Shown piece after piece: positions 11,397 through 23,300 of a stretch of DNA of 64,000 nt. This stretch comes from Apricaphanius iberus (taxonomy: Eukaryota > Chordata > Actinopteri > Cyprinodontiformes > Aphaniidae), in assembly GCA_028564705.1 (NCBI GenBank), contig JAPXFQ010001297.1, forward strand, positions 310,001-374,000. The letters run 5' to 3'. The position numbers were made by a program, and so were the translations under genes. The notes under the pieces are model-generated. The model was not told where the DNA came from. It worked only from the letters and a program-made list of their open reading frames with translations, and searched no databases. Numbering within the stretch: the first letter of the stretch is position 1; every line of letters begins with the position of its first letter.

Positions 11397-12140
11397 TAGG
11401 GCTGTCAAAATTAATGCACCAACGATTAATTCCTAGAATTAACTTTTATTTTTATCTTATGTTGTTTTTTTACAGAATTAACACGTACACAAAACACTGA
11501 CCTGTTTATAATTCAGCCCGCAACACATCAGTTCTCCTTCCTAACCAGCCTAATTGCGGATAGCATGTATTTGTGATCCTAAATGACATGTGAGTGTGCA
11601 GTGCAGAGTTTAAATGTCCTGTATTTATGTTGATTTATTCATGTTGGTTCACTGTATAGTTTCAGTATATTTCATAGTGAGTTACCGCTGCACTAAAAAT
11701 ACTAAATTTTTCCCATAAAGTGATGTTTTCGGACTTAAATTAGTACTAACTATTAGCGGAAGTAGCTGTGTAATTCTTCACAATAAGAGCATTTATTTCC
11801 TGTTGTGATGAACTGGGAAATTTGTGTTTACTTTTGAAAAATGGTAAATTGTGACATAACTAAATCTTTATTATTTATTATTTATGTAATGTGTAACACA
11901 GACTTCTGATATCAAAATGTTAATTTTTTTCATATAGTTTAGTTAGTTCTACCTCTATCTGTTATTATTTTTCATATGAGGCCACACTTACAATCCCAAA
12001 TTTAATTTAAAAAAATAACAACTGCATCTAGATTTGTCCTTTATTTACACTGATTTCTAGTTTTTTTTTTTTTTTTTGGTCATATTCAGGAATGGTGATT
12101 AACTCACAGCTACCCTGTGATTTATTGTTTTAAAGCCCTA
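11397..12140. mobile_element. Putative hAT-like non-autonomous element
   Basis: The left end TAGGGCTGTCAAAATTAATG and the right end GTTTTAAAGCCCTA form a short imperfect inverted pair typical of fish hAT-like MITEs. The interior is AT-rich and non-coding. No matching flanking duplication was found, so the borders are tentative. Confidence 0.45.
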
Positions 12141-12329
12141 TGGTGGCCCAGAAAGGTCAACACAACACAACAAAACCCATGACACAACAGAAAATAGTCA
12201 TAACACAACATGACAGAAACACTCACAACACAAAAAAAAACTCACAAAGCAACACAAATAAGAAAAAAGAAAAAGCCACAATGGAAGTAAGTCACAAAAG
12301 AGGTTATGTTAAAATGGAAGTTGTACTTA

Positions 12330-12844
12330 AAGTGATAGTCTGGACTTTGTAAGAAAAAAGAGAGAGAGGGACAAGATTCGAAAAAAAACGACCCAAGCTC
12401 CCTCCCCCTCCCTTTCTGGTTGGTCTTGAAGCCGCACCTACTTTTCCGTGCATGCGCCAGGTCAATGTTGTTGATGATGTTCGGAGGAGAGAGAGAAAAC
12501 AACCAGAGTGTCAACAATGGAGTTATCGGAGGTGAGGATGCTTTTTTGTCGGGACTAATGGCGGAGGCTTGATTCAGGGGCTCCGTGTAAACAGAAAACT
12601 GAGCATGTGCGCAGTTATGAGCACACAGCGTTCGTGATGATTAACAGCCCTTGGCATCACTTGATTGGTTCAGGTGGACGGCACCGTGGCATTTGAGCCA
12701 TAACTGAGATACGAGAAGGCGAGACTTACCCGTCATGTTATAATTAATAAAATGACTTATTTTATATCAACATTTAAGGCCAGGAGGTCAATTTAATACA
12801 ATTCTTAAAATTTGTAATTCATTTAGAGATCCAGACTATCACTT
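12330..12844. mobile_element. MITE with perfect 15-bp inverted ends and TA duplication
   Basis: AAGTGATAGTCTGGA at 12,330-12,344 is matched exactly by its reverse complement at 12,830-12,844. TA dinucleotides sit immediately outside (12,328-12,329 and 12,845-12,846). The interior has no transposase. A TA target and these short ends suggest a Tc1/mariner-like or similar parent. Confidence 0.75.
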
Positions 12845-12846
12845 TA

Positions 12847-14876
12847 GACGACCAGTTGTTAGCGGTAATGATACTGTCCCGCAGTAATTGAGTGGCGACT
12901 TGAACATTTATCAAAAAATAAAACAGAAGACTGTAGAACAGAAAGATTTACAAGATGACTTAAAAAATATAATTTTCTGTCAATGCAGGGACAAGCTCAT
13001 ACCACAGAGAAGCTGGTTAAACGCCGACACCTGCTGCGATGACTTTACAGGACATTTATCTGAAGCACACACACACACAGCATAAATATGACTAAACCTT
13101 AATACGTCAGCATTTACATAGTTTTACGTGGGGCTTTAGCTTATTTTTAGCCTACTACAGCATGCTAGCATATCTTACCCTATAAGTGGTCCACCAGGTC
13201 TTCCGTCTTTGACTTTATGCTGCATTATGGTGTCCACTATCCTGCACTTCTCCAGAATATGTCTCCTTTTCATGGTGTGTTGGTTTTGGATTCTGACAAA
13301 AGCCGTAGACAAAGCAGAAGGTTCTTCCTGCCTCTGCCTCTTTCATGTCTCATTTTAATGGGCTGGGTCCTCTTGAGCTATCTCTGTAATTATTCTGCCA
13401 TAGGCCTAGAGTTTTAGAGGACAAACTGTACACTTTTCTTCACTCTCCTGCTCTCTATTCTACCAATCTTCAGTTGCATTATTTGCTGTAAATTTGATGA
13501 TTACCTTTGTTTTTGTTTTCGTAGTGTTATTTTTCCCTCTATGTAAGTTAAACCTGGTCTGGCATCGACCTTAGCTGTAGTGCCTTGTTGGAGGAAGGCC
13601 TTGACTGATAATCACCCAACCAACATTGAGATTATTCTTAATTGTAATTTGAAAGAAAATGTGTAGAATCATGTAGACTTGTTTCAAGTGGTGCTGAAAT
13701 GATACCAATGTTATCAGCGTTTTACTTTCTTTAATATCAAAAGTACTGTTATATCAGTTCTTTTTGTTCGTTATGTGTCTCTGCTCTTACTTATCGAACC
13801 CTAAGACAGTCACTTTACTGAGCAAGGTTCTGATGGAGGTATATTTTTGTTAAAGGGGAGTTTTCCTCTCCACTGTTGTGATATCCTTGCTCAGTATGAG
13901 GGATTGTTGTAATTGGAGCCTGAATTAACGGAGCAAAACTGCTAGTCAATTAGTGTTTTACCTACTTGGCTTTGTCTTGACTCACCTCTGCTTAGTGTTT
14001 GGATATTAATTGGGTTCTAGTTCTTAGTACTAGATTTTTTTTAGGCCTGGGTAGTTGGCCTTGGTTCCAAGAAAGCCAAGTCGAATTGAAAATGCAACAT
14101 CAAAAGACAACAATCAACTCTAGTACATGGATCAAACTTGTTATTTTTATAAAAGCCTGCAACGGCAACTGAGCATATTCCAAGCTGCACGGTAAATAGC
14201 GAAACTGTGGGGCAACAATAGGATTCTGACACGTTTGTGTTTGGTGGCTGATGAATAAACATAGGGACGGACCCAAAATGAGGAAATATTATTTCCTTTA
14301 CATAGAGATCAGGGCACATTACTTTTCAGGCCACCTTGCTTTGACATCCCAACCAACATTGAGACAATTCTCAATTGCAATTTGAATGAAAATGTGTAGA
14401 GTCGTGTAGACTTGAGTCAAGTAGTGCTGAAATACCAATGGAAAAGAGCCATAATGCGCTGCTCTTGATTTAGTTTAATTGTATTTATTCAAATGTAGTT
14501 TTCATTGCTGTTTTTGCTTTTTCACCTGTCTTCATAATAAGAACCAGTAAAATGACCACAAGAAAACTGCTGAAGGTAGTGCCCTTTTTTTTCTCAGAAT
14601 ATACCAAACTGGATGTGGAAAAGCTTTATTTATTTATAATTAATTGGGTATTTAATTTTATGACACCATACAGAACAGTTGTTGAGTCCTAAAACTGAAG
14701 TTATTGCTTGTTAGATAAAATCAGGTTGCATATAAATAATACCAAGCACTTTGAACTTTAATTTCAATGTTTTTGTTAAATAGTTCAACCTTGTTAATTT
14801 CCAAACATAAGTGAAATAGATGAGAAAGAAAAACACAATAGAAATAAACACAAAAAAGCTATTGGAAGACACATTA
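12847..14876. other. No gene seen; contains a diverged direct repeat pair
   Basis: Two related blocks of about 95 bp lie in the same orientation at 13,615-13,710 and 14,348-14,440, sharing CCCAACCAACATTGAG, AAAATGTGTAGA and GTGCTGAAAT. Otherwise the region is AT-rich with no supportable coding exon. The repeat may be two long terminal segments of an unknown element or an old local duplication. Confidence 0.6.
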
Positions 14877-15149
14877 TGTCATGCTGCACAACCCACTCAC
14901 TCTCCTCATCCCATCTGTCTGTCTAATCATTGTTTGCACCTGTGTTCCCTGAGTGTCTTCACCTGTTCCTCCTTGTCTCCCCCTATTTAAGATCCAGCGA
15001 GCGCTGCAGACCTCACTGGATCATTGTTGTGTACTGTGTGTATATGGTCTCGCCTTATGTTTATGCACGGTCAATAAAATATCACCTCACCTGGAACTCT
15101 GCTTCTGCGCCTGGGTCCTTCGTCCTCCTTGCAGCAGCTCGACGTGACA
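14877..15149 (+). mobile_element. Solo LTR of a retrotransposon
   Basis: A 273-bp unit begins TGTCATG and ends CGTGACA, with the perfect terminal inversion TGTCA/TGACA, and is flanked by the 5-bp duplication CATTA at 14,872-14,876 and 15,150-15,154. Inside are a TATA-like CTATTTAAG at 14,983 and a polyadenylation signal AATAAA at 15,073. No internal gag/pol follows, so it is a solo LTR left by LTR-LTR recombination. Family is probably Gypsy-like, judged only from sequence style. Confidence 0.85.
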
Positions 15150-15154
15150 CATTA

Positions 15155-16315
15155 AAGCTGTGAGAAAAAAATGCAAAAAAAGAATGCAAATACTTTGTTA
15201 AAGGAAGCCAGTAAAGCACTAAAAGCAGATGAATAAAGGTCAGGAAGAAAGAAAAATGTGATGAATGTGACGTATAATGAATAAACTTAAGGACAAAGGG
15301 AGAAAACAGATACATAGAACAAAGCAAAAATGGGAGTGAGGTAAATACTAAAGATTGTTGGGGTGGTGAGAGGTAGAAAAAAGGTATTAAAAAATACAGC
15401 GAGATGATAAAGGAAAAATAATACATAAACAGAAGATGACAGAAAGAAATGGAAATCAAAGCGTAAAAAGGCTGCTGGTAAGAGTCAGAGCACTCTGAGA
15501 GTTTAAGGAAAGAAGAAATTAAAGAAGAGAGGGATGCACAGGGAAAGTGAGAAATCATCCAGAGACGCATGTACGCAGTCTCCATGATCAAACACAAGAA
15601 CAGCTCATCCAGTCCCTAAGCTGAGTATCTGAAATAGCCGCATGTGAATATTTATACATGCCTGTGTTCCCTTCCAAAGGCAAAGGGGCCAGGCAAAATT
15701 GATTTCTCTCAGTGTGAATCCCACAAGAGTTGAGGCTCAGCAAAAGACAAGCAAAGCAGGAAAGAGGAAAGGAAATGACAGAAATGAAGCCAAGTCTGAA
15801 AAAGAAAATTGTCTGTGTTTCTACATAATAGGCTGAAACTCAAACTATGAGACACAAAACCCAAAATGTAGATGTCTGGTCTTTTTCCACATTTCCATCC
15901 TACCCCAGAAGAATGCAGGAAATTGTTTGAGAGCAATGATTTTGTTATTATTCTCATCATCATCCAAGCACATTGCTTGTCTCACGCACCAGCTCACATT
16001 GCTCACACTGCCCTCATGTAAGCACCATTTAACACCAGCCCTCTTTTGGCTGCCATTACTCCACCAGGCTACATTAAACTCATTACAGGCAAATATCAGC
16101 TTCCGATCGGTGAAAAGATCAAAGTAATGTCATGCAGAGCCAGCACAAGTAATACATGATCTTACACCATGTAGGTGTGGTGTGAGACTGAATTTCTGTT
16201 ATGAGACAAATTTCTCATAAAATTATGTTGCACATTTATATTTATGTACTTATACTGCGGTTATATGTGTATTTTTCTTAAGAATATGGTCAAAGCATAT
16301 TATTTTTACATCTTA
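15155..16315. other. No gene seen
   Basis: Purine-rich plus-strand sequence at 15,160-15,500 yields long but low-complexity minus-strand frames. Nothing recognisable was found. Confidence 0.5.
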
Positions 16316-16565
16316 GAATTACATCCAGAGCCAGAGCTGGGTTCTGTCCAACAAGCTGATTTTTATCACCTTGCTGAGCCAAGGCTTTGCAGCCAAGACC
16401 ATCATCAATATTTTTGGATGAGTGCAGAGCAGATGGATGAACTTCTGGCCCTTGCTGGCTTTTAACTGACCAGACAAAGAAAAGCAACCAGATCTACAGG
16501 TCTGAGTACAACAACGCCTCCTGTGCCACTTTCTTTCGGATGGCCTTCACTGCTGAAGGAAAGGA
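16316..16565 (+). pseudogene. PIF/Harbinger transposase N-terminal remnant
   Basis: The frame at 16,316-16,465 encodes ADFYHLAEPRL and YFWMSAEQMDELLALAGF, resembling the N-terminal region of HARBI1-like Harbinger transposases (family motif F.MS..QFDELL). A TAA then interrupts. The next bases read LTRQRKATRSTG in the same register and afterwards change frame. There is no DDE catalytic domain. Recognition is from the motif pattern only. Confidence 0.5.
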
Positions 16566-16714
16566 TTTAGGCGTATGGGAATGTCTGTCTTTTTCTTTTT
16601 GAGGATATGGATGTTTGGCTTAATGAAAGAGACTCAGAGTAGTGTCTTGTAATAATTGAGTGGAATGGTTGAAAGGTGAGTGAGTTGCCTGTATAGTCGG
16701 TTGGTTATTAAGAA

Positions 16715-17380
16715 ACAGAGACTTACAAAAGTTTTCAAACATCTTTAGCATTTTCACATGTTACAACCATAACTTTGTATTTTACTTATTTTTTATTTGA
16801 TAAAACAAGACAATAGCACAACTGAAAAGTAGGAGTAAATGAATAACCTCTTTTACTTTTTTAAATTGAAAAGGATAAGAATTTCGGCTGCACGGTGGCG
16901 CAGTGGTTAGCGCTGTTGCCTTGCAGCAAGAAGGTCGTGGGTTCGTATCCCGGTCCAGGGCCTTTCTGCATGGAGTTTGCATGTTCTCCCCGTGCATGCG
17001 TGGGTTCTCTCCGGGGTACTCCGGCTTCCTCCCACAGTCCAAAAACATGCATGATAGGTGAATTGATCACTCTAAATTGTCCCTAGGAATGAATGTGAGT
17101 GTGAATGGTTGTCTGTCTCTCTGTGTTGGCCCTGCAACAGACTGGCGTCCTGTTCAGGGTGTACCCTGCCTAACGCCTGATAATTGCTGGGATAGGCTCC
17201 AGCTGCCCCGTGACCCTGAATTGGATAAGCGGTTAAGAAGATGGATGGATGGATGGATGGATGGATAAGAATTTCTACAATCCATTTGTAATTTACCCTC
17301 TTTGAGTCTTTGTAGAACCTAATTTTGCTGCAACTACAGAGGCATTTTATTTGGAGTATGACTTTCATCTTTGCATATTT
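16715..17380. mobile_element. Terminal remnant of a Tc1-like transposon, split by a SINE
   Basis: The stretches GACTTACAAAAGTTTTCAAAC...TTTTCACATGTTACAACC (about 16,721-16,770) and GTAGAACCTAATTTTGCTGC (about 17,310-17,335) correspond to non-coding end sequence of a fish Tc1-like family. The SINE at 16,886-17,262 was inserted later. No transposase frame remains. Confidence 0.5.
16886..17262 (+). mobile_element. tRNA-derived SINE (DANA/Mermaid-like V-SINE type)
   Basis: A tRNA-like head carries A-box-like TGGCGCAGTGGTTAGCG at about 16,898 and B-box-like GGGTTCGTATCC at about 16,938. These are followed by a conserved body (GGAGTTTGCATGTTCTCCCC, CTCCGGCTTCCTCCCACAGT) and a GGAT repeat tail. The 13-bp duplication GGATAAGAATTTC flanks it at 16,873-16,885 and 17,263-17,275. 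It is a complete insertion moved by a partner LINE and is not a functional tRNA gene. Confidence 0.88.
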
Positions 17381-17381
17381 T

Positions 17382-18230
17382 CAATCAATCAATCAAACTT
17401 TATTTATAAAGTGCCTTTCATGCAAAAATTTCAACTCAAAGTACTTTATATAATTACAATTATCCCACATAAACCATATTCCAATCCCTCTCCCACATGA
17501 TTAAAAGCAGAACCAACCCTCATGCACACATATATGTAAGAGCAATAAAAAGGACATTGGGCCAAGTACAGATGAGCCAGATTAGGAAATATCATTAAGG
17601 AGCCATCTGCATCAACAGCAGCAGCCAAGGCACTGACCCAGGGCACCCAGAGCAGGCAAGGCTGAAACCCACCTCCTGCCAAGAGCTACCTGGAGAACAT
17701 CCCCGGCAGCCACCTCTGAGCACTGCTCCCAAAGCAGAGGGCTCACAAAGAGGAAACACAGGAGGGAAGATTAAAATAACAGGTTAAAATATAAAGTTAA
17801 ACAGTGTATAAATATGGTAAGATTAAATAGTATAATACTAATTAAATTTATGAAGTAACTCATGCAGAGCAATTAGTCAGACAATAACGAATGATAATCA
17901 GATAAAAGCTAGGCTAAAAAGGTGAGTCTTTAGGCTGATCTTAAAACATGAACTTTCTCTGCGGCCCTGAGGTCCTCTGGCAGCCTGTTGCAGAGGCGAG
18001 GTGCCATAATACACGAAAAAACACCTCAACATGAGTGTGTGTCCTGACTTAAGGGATGAGGAGGAGACGGCTGTCAGAGGAGCGCAGAGACCGCGAAGGT
18101 TCATATGGTAAAAGCAGTTCTGAAAGATAAGAAGGCCCAAGACCATTAAGACACTCAAAAACTATAACAAGAATCTTAAAATCAATCCTAAAACATGCCG
18201 GGACCAATGCAATGCATTTTACTAATTTTG
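17382..18230 (-). pseudogene. 5'-truncated Rex1/CR1-like LINE remnant
   Basis: On the minus strand the 3' end is TTATAAATAAAGTTTGATTG with an ATTG repeat tail near 17,382. Upstream, translation near 18,050-18,190 gives RIDFKILVIVFECLNGLGPS, YLSELLLPYEPSRSLRSSD and SRLLL, the C-terminal end of a fish LINE reverse-transcriptase protein. Stops and frameshifts follow. Only the 3' third of the element survives. Confidence 0.65.
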
Positions 18231-18333
18231 CAAAATAGTTCACGTTCTGTGAGAATGCATAGTTTGGGTAAACAATAAACTTTATCAATAAGGCCATTAA
18301 CACTAAAGAGCTTCACTGTCCCTGAAGAACATG

Positions 18334-19492
18334 TACAGTAGAGAGAACAAGTTTTTGATACACTACTGATTCTTTTCAAAGTTTTCCCAACTACAAAGCA
18401 TGTAGAGGTCATAATTATTTGTTTACAATTTCAGAGATTAAATGTTTTCTGTAGTTTTTCACCAGGTTTCCACACACTGCAGCAGGGATTTTGGCCCACT
18501 TCTTCACACAGATCTCCAGAGCGTTCAGGTTTCGGGGGTGTCGCTGGGCAACACAGACTTTCAGCTCTCTCCAAAGATTTTCTATTGAATTCAGGTCTGG
18601 AGACTGCCTAGGCCCCTCCAGAACCTTGAAAATCTTCCTACGGAGCCAGTCCTAAGTTGCCCTAGCTGTGTACTTCGGGTCGTTGTCATGCTGGAAGACC
18701 CAGCCATGACCAATCTTCAATGCTCTTACTGAGGGATACTGAGGAGATTGTCAGCCAAGATCTCACAATACATGGCCTCATCAATCCTTTCCTCAGTACA
18801 GTGAAATTGTACAGTGAAAGCATCTCCAAAAAAATATGTTTCCACCTCCATGGTTTACAGTTGGGATGGTGTTCTCGGGGTTGTACTCATCCTTCTTCTT
18901 TCTCCAAACACGGTCAGTGGAGTTTAGACCAAAAAGCTCCACTTTTGTCTCATTAGAACACATGACTTTCTCCCACTCCTCATCTGGATCATCCAGATGG
19001 TCATTGGTAAACTTCAGGCTTGACATGTGCTGGCTTCAGCAGGGGGACCTTGCGTGCACTGCAAGATTTTAATTCATGATGGCAGAGTGTGTTACTAATG
19101 GTTTTCTTTGAGACTGTGGTCCCAGCTCTATTCAGGTCATTGATCAGGTCCTGCCATGTAGTTCTTGGCTCATTCCTCACTGTCCTCATTATCATTGATG
19201 TGCCACGAGGAGAGATCATGCATGGCGCTCCAGACCAAAGGAGACTGACCGTCGTCTTGAACTTCTTCCATTTTCTAATTATTGCATCAACAGATGTTGC
19301 CCAGTTCTCACCAAGCTGCTTGCTTATTGTCCTGTAGCCCATCCAGACCTTGTGCAGGTCTACAATTTTATCCCTAATGTCCTTGCACAGCTCTCTGGTC
19401 TTGGCCATTGTGGAGAGGTTGGAGTTTACTGGAGTGTGTCGACAGGTGTCTTTTATAGTATATCAGTGTATTAAATACTTGTTCTCCTTACT
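18334..19492 (-). pseudogene. Tc1-like transposon with broken transposase
   Basis: A nearly full-length element of about 1.16 kb with inverted ends (CAGTAGAGAGAACAAG left; CTTGTTCTCC right). The minus-strand transposase starts at 19,408 ([20 protein letters not shown]), with paired HTH domains ([26 protein letters not shown]). A frameshift lies near 19,020, after which [17 protein letters not shown] and [12 protein letters not shown] follow. The DD34E residues are visible as [11 protein letters not shown] (second Asp) and [14 protein letters not shown] (Glu). The first catalytic Asp is replaced by Asn in CSNETK. Additional stops occur. Members of this family cut and paste at TA sites; this copy cannot make active transposase. 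Confidence 0.85.
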
Positions 19493-19496
19493 AGAA

Positions 19497-20322
19497 ATTA
19501 CTGACCAGGCCAAAAATCTTGTAGTAAAAATGGACTCAGACCTGCACCTCCAGGGTCACATAAAGGCAACAACAAGGTCAGCTTTCTATGACCTGAGGAA
19601 TATTTCCAGGATTAAAGGACTGATGACACAAGGAGACCTAGAAAAACTCATCCATGCATTAATTTTTAGCCGCCTTGATTACTGTAACAGTATCTTCACA
19701 GGTCTACCTAAAAAAATCAATCGGACAGCTGCAGCGATCCAGAATGCTGCTGCTTGTGTTCTCCCCAGATACCAGGAATGTAGAACACATCAGCCCAGTT
19801 CTAAAGTCCTTACACTGGCTCCCTGTAGCTCAGAGAATAGACTTCAAAGAGCTTTTATTAGTTTATAAATCGTTGAATGGGTTAGCAACAGAGTACAGGA
19901 ACGATATGTTATCACGGTACAAACGAACCAGACCACTTAGGTCTTCCAGCTCAAGTTTACTGATCGTCCGTAGAACCAGAAACAAACATGGAGAAGCAGC
20001 TTTTAGTTTCTATGCTCCTCACATCTGAAACAAACTACTAGGATAGTGAAAAGCTGCAGAGACACGAACTCTTTAAGTCTAAAATTAAAACTTATCTATT
20101 TAAACTCGCTTATGAGAAACTGGTCCTATTATTGCTTTTTACTTGCTTGTTTTTAATTTTCATACATTATATTGTCTTGATTACTGTTTTATTGTAAATG
20201 CTTTCTTGTATTTTAAACTTCAAAGTTATTTATGCTCTCTCTTCTGTATTCTAATTTTAATCATGTAAAGTACCTTGAATTGCCTTGTGTTGAAAGTGTG
20301 CTATACCAAAACAAATTGCCTT
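19497..20322 (+). pseudogene. 5'-truncated L2/CR1-like LINE remnant
   Basis: Translation gives the C-terminal part of a LINE reverse-transcriptase protein. DQAKNLVVKMDSDLHLQGHI, FSRLDYCNSIFTGLPKK, then after a frameshift near 19,740 HISPVLKSLHWLPVAQRIDF, KELLLVYKSLNGLA and RNKHGEAAFSFYAPHI. The 3' end has TGTAAAGTACCTTGAATTGCC and a GCCTTGCC-type tail near 20,320. It abuts the Tc1-like element and lies in the orientation opposite to the LINE remnant on its other side. Confidence 0.7.
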
Positions 20323-23300
20323 GCCCACTGTATGTATGTATGTATCTATGTGTAATGTTCAGTATTAGTTTGTCCTTGGAAATAGCATTTTCGATTATAG
20401 AAAAAAAGTTAATCTCATTTCACTAGAGACCATTCTTCCACGTGTTTGTTGTGCTCCCTACCTGGCTTGTGATAAACTCTAAATATTTTATGTTTTTTTT
20501 AAACCGCTTCCAGATTTATAGAATGCACAACAATAATTTGACCTGTTGATAGTTTCTTCCACCTGAGCTGTGGATCTCTGCAGCACCTTCAGCCTTTATC
20601 TTGGCTGCTTTAATTTATGGAGGTTAGTCTTTTTAGATGGAAGGTCATGTCCTAGGAAATGGTGATTTTTTTTTTTTTTTTTATCATTGCATGATGGATT
20701 GGACAATGCTTGGTGAGATGGGATATTGTTTTATACCCTAACTTGACTTTAAATATATCTGAAAATGTATACCGTTTCCTTTCTGCAATGTTCTTTAGTC
20801 TTGACTAATGTCTTACAAATTTCCAAGCATAGCCGTTTACACCAAAATTAAGTTTCACACAGGTTGACTCTGTTTACTCATTAGGAGACCTATTAAGGGC
20901 AATTCTTGCACTCAGAGATGATCCTCAGTGTGTTGGTCTGTGACATAACATCCTGATAAAACCCATTAGAGGCCAGCAGTAATGTAACAGAATGTAGGAA
21001 AGTCCAAAGGATGTTAATGATTTTGCAAAACATTGTAGGTTGTGAAAGGAAGGTAGTTTGAAAGTACTTAGCTATCCCTTTTTCAAGGTTATGCATCCTG
21101 AAAGGTTAAGCGCTCAAAAAGCTGGATTTGGCTTGTTACCTCATGCCCTTGTCCACTCTGTGCCACTCTGGCATGAGGCTTAGTCCAACACAGTTGGATT
21201 CATCATTGTGTGAGTAAGAAGGGAATTAGGTCTCAGTAAATGGACACCAGCTTTCCTCTCTGACACATTTCTCCTTCCTTGGATGTTTTATTTGTAGGAA
21301 GAGATTTGCTGCTGTTACTGTAATATGAATAGTAATGATGCTACCAATCTGCACAGACTATTCAGGATCAAAAAGTTATTGCCTGCTTTATGCTTATCTA
21401 CAATTCTGCTTGCTTCTCTTGAGCTTGTGCAAAACCACAGAAACCAATTTACTCCTTACCATTTTGAGTAACTTGATCATAGAGGGAAGAAATTGAAACA
21501 CAAATGGCAATCCAAAAAAGACAGTTTATTGAAAGCGTACACAGTTTATCTGACTAAAAGCCAATGGTTTATCAGATCCCGATATGGTATCACGCCCAGT
21601 TAAAGAATGCAATGTGCCTTTCTATACTCTGCTGAGATAACTTGTTGAAAAATATAAGCAAGGTCACAGGAGTCAGATATGTAAAAAAAAAAAATAGAAT
21701 TTATTTTAGATTTACATTTTAGACTACATTCATGTTTTGATGACAACTTTCTGTTTGCTGTTACTGACAGAAAAAAATGCAATCATTATCTGGATATATC
21801 AGGTCCTTTAGGTTTAAACACGTGTGTAGACTATACTTGCTACTTGGTGAGCTGGCATCTTGCTGCAGCAAAGTATCCCCCAACTAGGACTTCTCCTCAA
21901 TGATTGACAATTAATATGCCATTACGTTTCTGGAATACTGCTGTTAGCTTTCTTCTAGTGTCTAAATAATCAAACTGTGGATTCCTCTAACTAAAGATAG
22001 AACACTTTTTTCAGATCTCCTGGTCTTTTAGGCTCTCTCTGGCGGACTTAGGCTGCCCTTCACATTTTTCTTGCAGATCAAATTTAAAAATGTAACTTGT
22101 TCACTCTCTTTCTGATTATGGAGTGATGCATTTCCATATCAACAGCTAAAGGAGTCTACTCTAGGTTCCATCTTGACATTTTATGTTTTGGAGACTTCTT
22201 TTAGCGTCTTGCAGTTTGCTGTCAGTGTGAACTTGCTCGGATTGTCAGAATTAGGCATTTTGATAATTATTTCAAATTATTTTGAAGCCCGTTTAAATCC
22301 CTTACGACATTCATATGCTGTTATAATGTTCAATTTAGAGACCTCATGCAGCTCTCTTGATGTTTTCTTGGTGTCTACTCTCAATTCAACAGTTTATTTT
22401 GAAAAAGGGAGATGGGAGCAGTTTTAAAATATTGGAAAGGTTTTAAGTTTTCCCATTTGTTCAAATGTAGCTGACTGACACCTCACAGCAAGAGACATGG
22501 TGAGGTCTCATGTTACAAATCTGCACTGATTATAGAATCTAATTAACCTGAACTAATAAATACAGAAACCGTATAACAGAAGGTTTTAGTCATTTCAAAA
22601 CCTGACTTTTCAAAATTATGTAATAGTTTTAAACCTAAACCCAGCCCTTGCAAGTTCACATAATGAACTGTCTGCTATGGTTGTTTGGCACAAAATCAAG
22701 TAATCATTTTCATAGTTTTATTTTCATCTGCTTTCTCAAAAAATGTAATTTATCATGCTTAAATAAAGCTTCTTTACTAATGAGCACTTGATTTAAAAAA
22801 CCCTGAGCGGTTAGCTGCCCCGAGTGAGTTGAAAGAATTCCTATAGGAGACACTCAGACAGCTTACATTTGCACTCTGATTTGATCATTCCCAAGTTATA
22901 CCAGGCTCAGCTCCACAGAGATTAGAGTAATGATAATTATACTCAAACTATATCAGATTCAAGCTCAGGAGCGCAAAAACATGCATCAAATGGACCCGGT
23001 TAACTCACTCCCCACACAGAAATGGTAGACAGTGTAGGAGTTAAGATATTTAGAGAGTCGAGATGGAGGAATTTAGCTCAGAATTATCTGCACCAAATAA
23101 AACAAATGTTCACATAAAAACTAAGAACAATGCTTTGTATCATCTTGTAGTGATAATAAGAAGACCATCAGCACATCGGAAATCTGCAGGTTGACAATGA
23201 CTGCAGCTGTAGAGGCAAAAACCCAGGAACAGCAGCAGCTAAGATGTAATTACAACAACAAAAGGAGAGTAAAGAAAGAGGTGACATAAACCTTTTATAT

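Noticed and set aside
15082..15597. 171-codon minus-strand frame
   Set aside because: Overlaps the end of the solo LTR and a purine-rich tract; sequence is Phe/Ser/Leu-biased with no domain.
16886..16960. Possible tRNA gene
   Set aside because: A-box and B-box motifs are present, but the sequence does not fold as a tRNA and continues as a SINE body with target duplications.
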